Source: JAJNBD01 sp964471475
GTDB lineage: Bacteria; Pseudomonadota; Gammaproteobacteria; CAISUE01
Assembly (NCBI GenBank): GCA_964471475.1
Contig: CAYYFQ010000021.1
Location: forward strand, 1 to 35,776
Direction: 5' to 3'
Length of the DNA: 35,776 nucleotides
Part shown: positions 31,451-35,776 of the stretch, piece after piece
Position numbering within the stretch: position 1 is the first letter of the stretch
Layout of the letters: every line of letters begins with the position of its first letter
The notes under the pieces: generated by a model
What the model saw: the letters and a program-made list of their open reading frames with translations, nothing else
Database searches by the model: none
Told to the model about the DNA's origin: nothing
Translations under genes and position numbers: made by a program

Positions 31451-32377
31451 TTACTCTGTTGGAATCATGGTGTCCGGTACTTCCGTTTTAAAATGAAATA
31501 ATTTTTTAGTGCCAGGCCAAGTGAATTTTAACTCGGTAGCATGTAAACATAACCGATGGATATGGCTATTTTGAGCTATTTTTTTATTGAAAGCTTTATC
31601 ACCATATTTTTCATCTCCTATAATAGGATACTCAGAATGCTGCGCATGCACACGAATTTGATGTGTACGCCCAGTATGTAATTCCGCCGTCATCAAAGTG
31701 GTATTTTTAAAGCGCTGTAACACTCGAAAACTTGTGGCTGCTTCTTGGCCGTCATCAGTTACTTTCACCATTCTCTCGCCGCTTTGTAGTATTTGTTTTT
31801 TTAGTCGAGCATCCACATATTTTAATTTAGGAGGCCAATAGCCTTTGACGAGTGTAGTATAAATTTTTTGAATTTTATCTTCGCGAAATAAATTATGTAA
31901 AATACGTAAAGCAGACATTCTTTTGGCAATTAAAATGCAGCCTGAAGTATCACGGTCTAAGCGATGTGCTAATTCTGTATTTTTATATTCGGGTTTGTAA
32001 CGTCGTAACATCTCGATCAAACCTAAGTGAATGCCACTACCTCCATGGACTGCTAGCCCTGGGGGTTTGTTAATGACGATAAAATCATCATTTTCGAAAA
32101 TAATATGCCGATCGAGCAAATCTTGTTGAGGAGTAGTCAGCGCGCTATTTTCATCCGTCGGTGCCGTCAAGCGCACAGGGGGGATTCGTATTGCATCCCC
32201 TGTATGTAATTTATCTGATACATCACAGCGTTTCTTATTGACACGTACTTCGCCTTTACGAATCAAGCGATATAAGTGACTTTTTGGCAAGCCTTTAAGA
32301 TGGCGCAATAAAAAATTATCTAAACGTTGGCCGTCGTGATGTTCAGTGACTGTGACGTAATTAACTTTATTTTCCAT
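31451..32377 (-). CDS. rluC: RluC, 23S rRNA pseudouridine synthase
   Basis: RluC isomerises U955, U2504 and U2580 (E. coli numbering) of 23S rRNA to pseudouridine. An N-terminal S4 RNA-binding domain (about residues 17-65, GQRLDNFLLRHLKGLPKSHLYRLI and GEVRVNKKR) precedes the catalytic domain with AHRLDRDTSGCILIAK, in which Asp141 is the catalytic aspartate, and ELHTGRTHQIRVHAQH near 230. Length is 308 residues. The ATG at 32377 fits the family N-terminus and overlaps the end of the DUF2147 gene by 11 bases; an upstream in-frame start at 32455 would add residues unlike the family. rne, often divergent from rluC, is not here. Confidence 0.93.
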   Translation of the reverse strand: MENKVNYVTVTEHHDGQRLDNFLLRHLKGLPKSHLYRLIRKGEVRVNKKRCDVSDKLHTGDAIRIPPVRLTAPTDENSALTTPQQDLLDRHIIFENDDFIVINKPPGLAVHGGSGIHLGLIEMLRRYKPEYKNTELAHRLDRDTSGCILIAKRMSALRILHNLFREDKIQKIYTTLVKGYWPPKLKYVDARLKKQILQSGERMVKVTDDGQEAATSFRVLQRFKNTTLMTAELHTGRTHQIRVHAQHSEYPIIGDEKYGDKAFNKKIAQNSHIHRLCLHATELKFTWPGTKKLFHFKTEVPDTMIPTE

Positions 32378-32984
32378 GGAGTGCCTGCAAAATGGGACTG
32401 GCAGAATTGTAGCCTGCGGCAAGATAATTGCCCTTGTTAGTGAGAAGTACACCATTACTCAAGGTATTCATTGGAGTTCCTAAGAGTTGGTGCAAGGAGT
32501 TGAGGGGGATACGATGCCACGTTTGGTTTCGCCCGAGCAAGCTAATGCCAATATAACCACGTAACACGAGTGTATTGCCCTCATCTGATAGGGTTAATTT
32601 TGCATCATACACTTTGCCATTGTGAGGATCGAGTACTTTGCCATTATCCCAGACATGAGAATTTTTTGTAGGTTGCATCCCTACTAAAATAATTAATCCT
32701 AAGTTGGGTTTATTGTGACGAGGATCATTGGTGGCGCATAGATTGCATACATCAGTATATTTTTCACCGCGAAAATAGCTAACTTGAATGATGCGACCAT
32801 AAAGTTGATGCGTAGGGGTTTCTATAATTTGGATTATACTTCGTGCTTTGCCAGTTTCATCATCTATCGTTTGCCAATAACCTGCAGGTGACGCAGGGGT
32901 GGCAGCACATGCTAAGTGAAAAAAGCCTAACCATGATATTCCTATGGAATAAAAAGCACCTACTAAAATTTTCTTTACTTGCAT
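32367..32984 (-). CDS. Exported DUF2147 protein
   Basis: A signal peptide (MQVKKILVGAFYSIGISWLG, then a cleavage region ending ACAA) is followed by a DUF2147 domain: PAGYWQTIDDETGKARSIIQI at the start of the mature part, LYGRIIQV, CNLCATNDPRHNKPNLGLIIL and the characteristic WDNGKVLDPHNGKVYDAKLTL, ending with GRNQTWHRI. DUF2147 proteins are small periplasmic beta-barrel-like proteins of unknown function; the two Cys in CNLC may form a disulfide. The 205 residues include a C-terminal extension of about 35 residues (HQLLGTPMNTLSNGVLLTNK) that I do not recognise. It overlaps rluC by 11 bases, suggesting coupling. Confidence 0.85.
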   Translation of the reverse strand: MQVKKILVGAFYSIGISWLGFFHLACAATPASPAGYWQTIDDETGKARSIIQIIETPTHQLYGRIIQVSYFRGEKYTDVCNLCATNDPRHNKPNLGLIILVGMQPTKNSHVWDNGKVLDPHNGKVYDAKLTLSDEGNTLVLRGYIGISLLGRNQTWHRIPLNSLHQLLGTPMNTLSNGVLLTNKGNYLAAGYNSASPILQALHGK

Positions 32985-33067
32985 AAAAAATCTTTTTGCC
33001 AGATTGAGGTTATAAAATAAAGATTATGCAGAATTGCTCCATAAACCGCAACACGACGGATAGTTTT

Positions 33068-34333
33068 TTATTCGTAACCAGAGGCAGGCTCAGATTTAGG
33101 TGCAATGAAAAGCACTTTTTTATCTTTCACTCGAGCGATTTTTTGGGTTATCGCAATAGTAGCTTCGTCTGAGTTGTTAAAATGTTCCGTTTGCATAAGC
33201 CGATCGGTTCCTTCCTTATGAAAACGATAGATAATTAAATCAGCGCTATTATCTTTTCTAAGATGTACTCCATAATCAATTTTGTCAGGTTCTGAGCGAA
33301 TAAGAGTACCAGCGGCTAGAGCATCTTTCAACGGGTTATGAGGGGTTTCCTGAGCTAAACTTGCGGAGGCTATTGCTTCTATTGATAAAGGAGAATGTTC
33401 GCCTAAAATTTTCATGGCAGCAATGCCCGCCGCTTTTGACGTAAAATCTATTTGTGAGGTTTCTTTTTTGGTTTTAGCATTCTCAATAGCGTTATGAATT
33501 ACTGTGGGAATCTCTGCTTCATGTGTGATGGTTATTTGGTGGGAGATATGATCATGCGGGCTGTGCTTATGTAAGATATGCTTATGCAAGATATGTTTAT
33601 GCGAGTGATGTTTATGGGTGCTATCCTTATGAGAGATAGATTTATCAGCATCCTCATGGGTTTTACGTGGCGTATGAGTGGCTTGGATAAGTGTATGTTG
33701 AATTGCAGAACAAGTGGCCTGAGAAACATGGCTACTTGTACATTCGAGAATGGGAGGGTTAATTTGATTATCCACAAAATGAACGGAAGAATAAATATTA
33801 TTATAGAAACCTTGCCAGCTTTTTACAGCATTTTGATAATGTGCTGGATCGGATTCAATAGTAGAATCTTGTAAGTCTAAAGTAAGTTGACCAAGGGAGT
33901 GGGTATTGTGAGAAGCTTGTAAGGTTTGTTGTGCAATATTTTGCAAGCCTGCTCGAAAATTATAGATAGCATTATCATCATCCAGTATTTGCGCATCTTT
34001 TTCTGAATCTTCTGGATTAACAATTATTTTAAATCCAATAGGAGTTGATTTATCTTTCAAATAAGTTGCCCAAAATTTATAAAGCGCTTCTTGGATATGT
34101 CCTTGTATATAATCTTGAGTTTTTGAATTTGTTAAAGCACTTAATCCAGTAATTCCTACCCAAGAAGACTGTACGGTGAAATTTTTTGGATAGCTTCCAC
34201 CTTCGTCTGCATCGACAAGTTGCTGGAGTGAGATGCAGTTATTGTCACAAGGGTCGTCGTCTGCTAGCGCAAAATTAACTAAACCACTTCCTAGGCTAAG
34301 CGCCAGTACGGCTCCTATTTTCCATAATGACAT
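33068..34333 (-). CDS. Exported His-rich protein of unknown function
   Basis: The signal peptide MSLWKIGAVLALSLGSGLVN plus FALA directs export; GAGGG about seven bases ahead of the ATG at 34333 supports the start. The mature protein of about 397 residues matches no family I know. Residues 234-264 are a His-rich stretch built from HKH units (STHKHHSHKHILHKH, repeated ILHKH, then SPHDHISHQ), expected to bind zinc, nickel or copper. A Cys pair is near the mature N-terminus (DPCDNNCISLQQL) and another at about 198-207. The DNA under the HKH units is a tandem repeat (33556-33600), so copy number may vary. It lies between the MFS and DUF2147 genes on the same strand. Confidence 0.75.
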   Translation of the reverse strand: MSLWKIGAVLALSLGSGLVNFALADDDPCDNNCISLQQLVDADEGGSYPKNFTVQSSWVGITGLSALTNSKTQDYIQGHIQEALYKFWATYLKDKSTPIGFKIIVNPEDSEKDAQILDDDNAIYNFRAGLQNIAQQTLQASHNTHSLGQLTLDLQDSTIESDPAHYQNAVKSWQGFYNNIYSSVHFVDNQINPPILECTSSHVSQATCSAIQHTLIQATHTPRKTHEDADKSISHKDSTHKHHSHKHILHKHILHKHSPHDHISHQITITHEAEIPTVIHNAIENAKTKKETSQIDFTSKAAGIAAMKILGEHSPLSIEAIASASLAQETPHNPLKDALAAGTLIRSEPDKIDYGVHLRKDNSADLIIYRFHKEGTDRLMQTEHFNNSDEATIAITQKIARVKDKKVLFIAPKSEPASGYE

Positions 34334-34405
34334 AATATTCCCTCGAGGTTAAGATAGACATCAGGTGGATAACTTAGCATAGGCGGGGCTTCTTTACAAC
34401 ACGCC

Positions 34406-35653
34406 TTATGTTTTATTAACGCGTAACAGCAATAACGAAGCAATCAATAAATAAAGGGGTAACACACTTAAGCCAACGTAATAACTGTGTAAAGAAAAAT
34501 GATGGACGCCATTCACTATGGAGCCATTCCAAGTAAAATCTAATAATTTTCCGATACTGGGCTCAGTGATGGCATCTAATAAAGCTTCACTTGCGTTGAT
34601 CATTGCAATTACCGTTGCGGTGAGGCGAATATCATTGAGTTCTTTGCCGATGGCAAAAACTAACATAAAGGCTCCAATGCCAAAGCCAAATAAAAATAAC
34701 AGAAAACTTACGACACTTAACGGAAGCGCGTGACAATACAAGACTAAGGCGATGCAAACACAAGAAGTGAGGGTGCTATAAAACATCACATGACGGCGTT
34801 CACCCAAATGATCAGAGAGCATTCCAAGGAGAGGGCTTCCCACACCAAGACCTAGAAAAACTAAGGAAACTAAACTGGCAGCCATGGTTTTGTTAATATG
34901 GTACGCTTCCACTAAAAAAGGATTGCCCCATAAACCGCCAAAGACAGCAACGGGTGAGAAAGCAAGCCCACTATAAAAAGTAAGCAACCAATTTTTTTTG
35001 TTTTTGAAAACTTCGCTGATATCTTGCAGCGAAATTTCATGAGCGCCTATTTGTGCAACTGAAGTTTTTTTATCTCGCACCCAAATAAAAAATGCTACTG
35101 CAAGGGCGAAACCGGTCAAACTTACCAAAAACAGACAAGGGCGCCAGCCAAGCGCATTCATACACATGGTTAAAGGTGCTTGACTAAAAACGGCTCCTGC
35201 CATTGCCGCACTTGCTAACAATCCTGCAATAAAGGCATAGCGTCTTGGGGAAAACCACATGGCGGCCACTTTCATGTAAGCCACTGTGGCAAAAGCGACT
35301 CCGATGCCCATTAAAGCGCGAGAAAGTTGCGCAACTAATAGATTATGAGTGAGTGCGAATAATAAAATACCTACCGCGCAACCAAAGATAGCAATGGAAG
35401 TTAAGAGCCTTGTGCTGTATTTGTCCAGCAAAACGCCCACAAATAATTGCGCAATCATATAAGAATAATAAAAAGTTGCCGCAAGATTACCTAAGCCAGC
35501 GCCGCTTAAATGATATTCGCGCATGAGTTGCTCAGTGATAATACTAGGATAGACTTGGAGAATATATTTATAAAATAAGAAAGCACCACAAAGTAAAATC
35601 GCCAATAGAGCATAAGAATTTTGGTTGGCTATATTTGTAGGGGTAGTGCGCAT
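34406..35653 (-). CDS. Major facilitator superfamily transporter, 12 helices
   Basis: Twelve hydrophobic helices and 415 residues fit an MFS transporter. The loop 2-3 signature is present as GVLLDKYSTRLL, with its counterpart GMLSDHLGERRHV after helix 8 in the second half; ALMGIGVAFATVAYMKV and AAMWFSPRRYAFIAG also match sugar-phosphate/organic-anion type members. An N-terminal YILQVYPSIITEQLMREYHLS is common in MFS proteins of Legionella-like bacteria, which use many to take up host nutrients; the substrate here cannot be told from sequence. A weak ribosome-binding site precedes the ATG at 35653. The 123 bases from there to the window end show nothing recognisable. Confidence 0.88.
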   Translation of the reverse strand: MRTTPTNIANQNSYALLAILLCGAFLFYKYILQVYPSIITEQLMREYHLSGAGLGNLAATFYYSYMIAQLFVGVLLDKYSTRLLTSIAIFGCAVGILLFALTHNLLVAQLSRALMGIGVAFATVAYMKVAAMWFSPRRYAFIAGLLASAAMAGAVFSQAPLTMCMNALGWRPCLFLVSLTGFALAVAFFIWVRDKKTSVAQIGAHEISLQDISEVFKNKKNWLLTFYSGLAFSPVAVFGGLWGNPFLVEAYHINKTMAASLVSLVFLGLGVGSPLLGMLSDHLGERRHVMFYSTLTSCVCIALVLYCHALPLSVVSFLLFLFGFGIGAFMLVFAIGKELNDIRLTATVIAMINASEALLDAITEPSIGKLLDFTWNGSIVNGVHHFSLHSYYVGLSVLPLYLLIASLLLLRVNKT

Positions 35654-35776
35654 TTTTAACTTCGTGTATGGTTTTTTTAACTATATTAATGGGTTAAGTT
35701 TTTTGTGTCAATTAGTTGGTTTGCTAATGTATCCCTAAAATTTCTAACGGTTGTGATATCAGCGAAGACTGCTGCG

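Noticed and set aside
33532..33874. Open frames on both strands across the His-rich repeat (one rich in Ile/Ser, one in Met)
   Set aside because: Tandem repeats keep other frames open; the frame with a signal peptide and ribosome-binding site is the real one.

Overview
The window reads as chromosomal DNA of an AT-rich gammaproteobacterium. The housekeeping genes (mraY, skp-lpxD-fabZ-lpxA, ffh with ypjD and a CorB-type gene, ubiE, ispF, rplY-pth, lpxC, bamA, nudE-cysQ, ybeY-corC, rluC) are all of gammaproteobacterial type. Large unrecognised soluble proteins, AT richness and many small palindromic repeats recall Legionellales/Coxiella-like, host-associated lineages. That lineage is an inference from gene style; no single marker proves it.

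Layout. 1-4088: 3' end of mraY, then the lipid A/fatty-acid operon skp-lpxD-fabZ-lpxA and a SLAC1/TehA-type membrane protein. 4186-8582: accessory block with two overlapping unrecognised coiled-coil genes and an AAA/DUF4143 ATPase. 8588-12880: corB-like and ypjD-like genes divergent from ffh, then an exported protein of unknown function. 12892-14666: repeat element A, ispF-ubiE (minus) and a NIF3/YqfO-like protein. 14775-15948: an AAA ATPase gene behind a consensus promoter overlapped by a palindrome. 16146-18633: rplY-pth facing lpxC, with a palindromic element between them. 18706-19670: repeat element B, a chloramphenicol-phosphotransferase-like kinase and a MITE-like element with a 7-bp target duplication. 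19759-24873: bamA, nudE, cysQ, ybeY, corC. 25077-25360: tRNA-Val and tRNA-Asp with promoter and terminator. 25503-35653: mainly accessory genes on the minus strand: a Cys/Gly-rich small protein, a 1542-residue TPR protein, a TMEM175-like channel, rluC, a DUF2147 protein, an exported His-rich protein and an MFS transporter.

How it fits together. Much of the window serves the outer membrane: LpxA, LpxD and LpxC for early lipid A, FabZ supplying the branch with fatty-acid synthesis, BamA and Skp for outer-membrane proteins, and MraY for peptidoglycan. These genes are scattered compared with the usual order: bamA lies about 17 kb from skp, mraY leads straight into skp, and lpxC stands alone.

The most distinctive non-coding content is a set of at least four families of short inverted-repeat elements. 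One family is present twice in opposite orientation, one has a clear target-site duplication, and two supply gene ends or a ribosome-binding site to their neighbours. I found no complete transposase, prophage, CRISPR array or rRNA. I did not find a convincing new multi-gene system. The best candidates for new biology are the 4186-7181 gene pair, the palindrome-controlled ATPase at 14836, the 1542-residue protein and the gene-terminating repeats.
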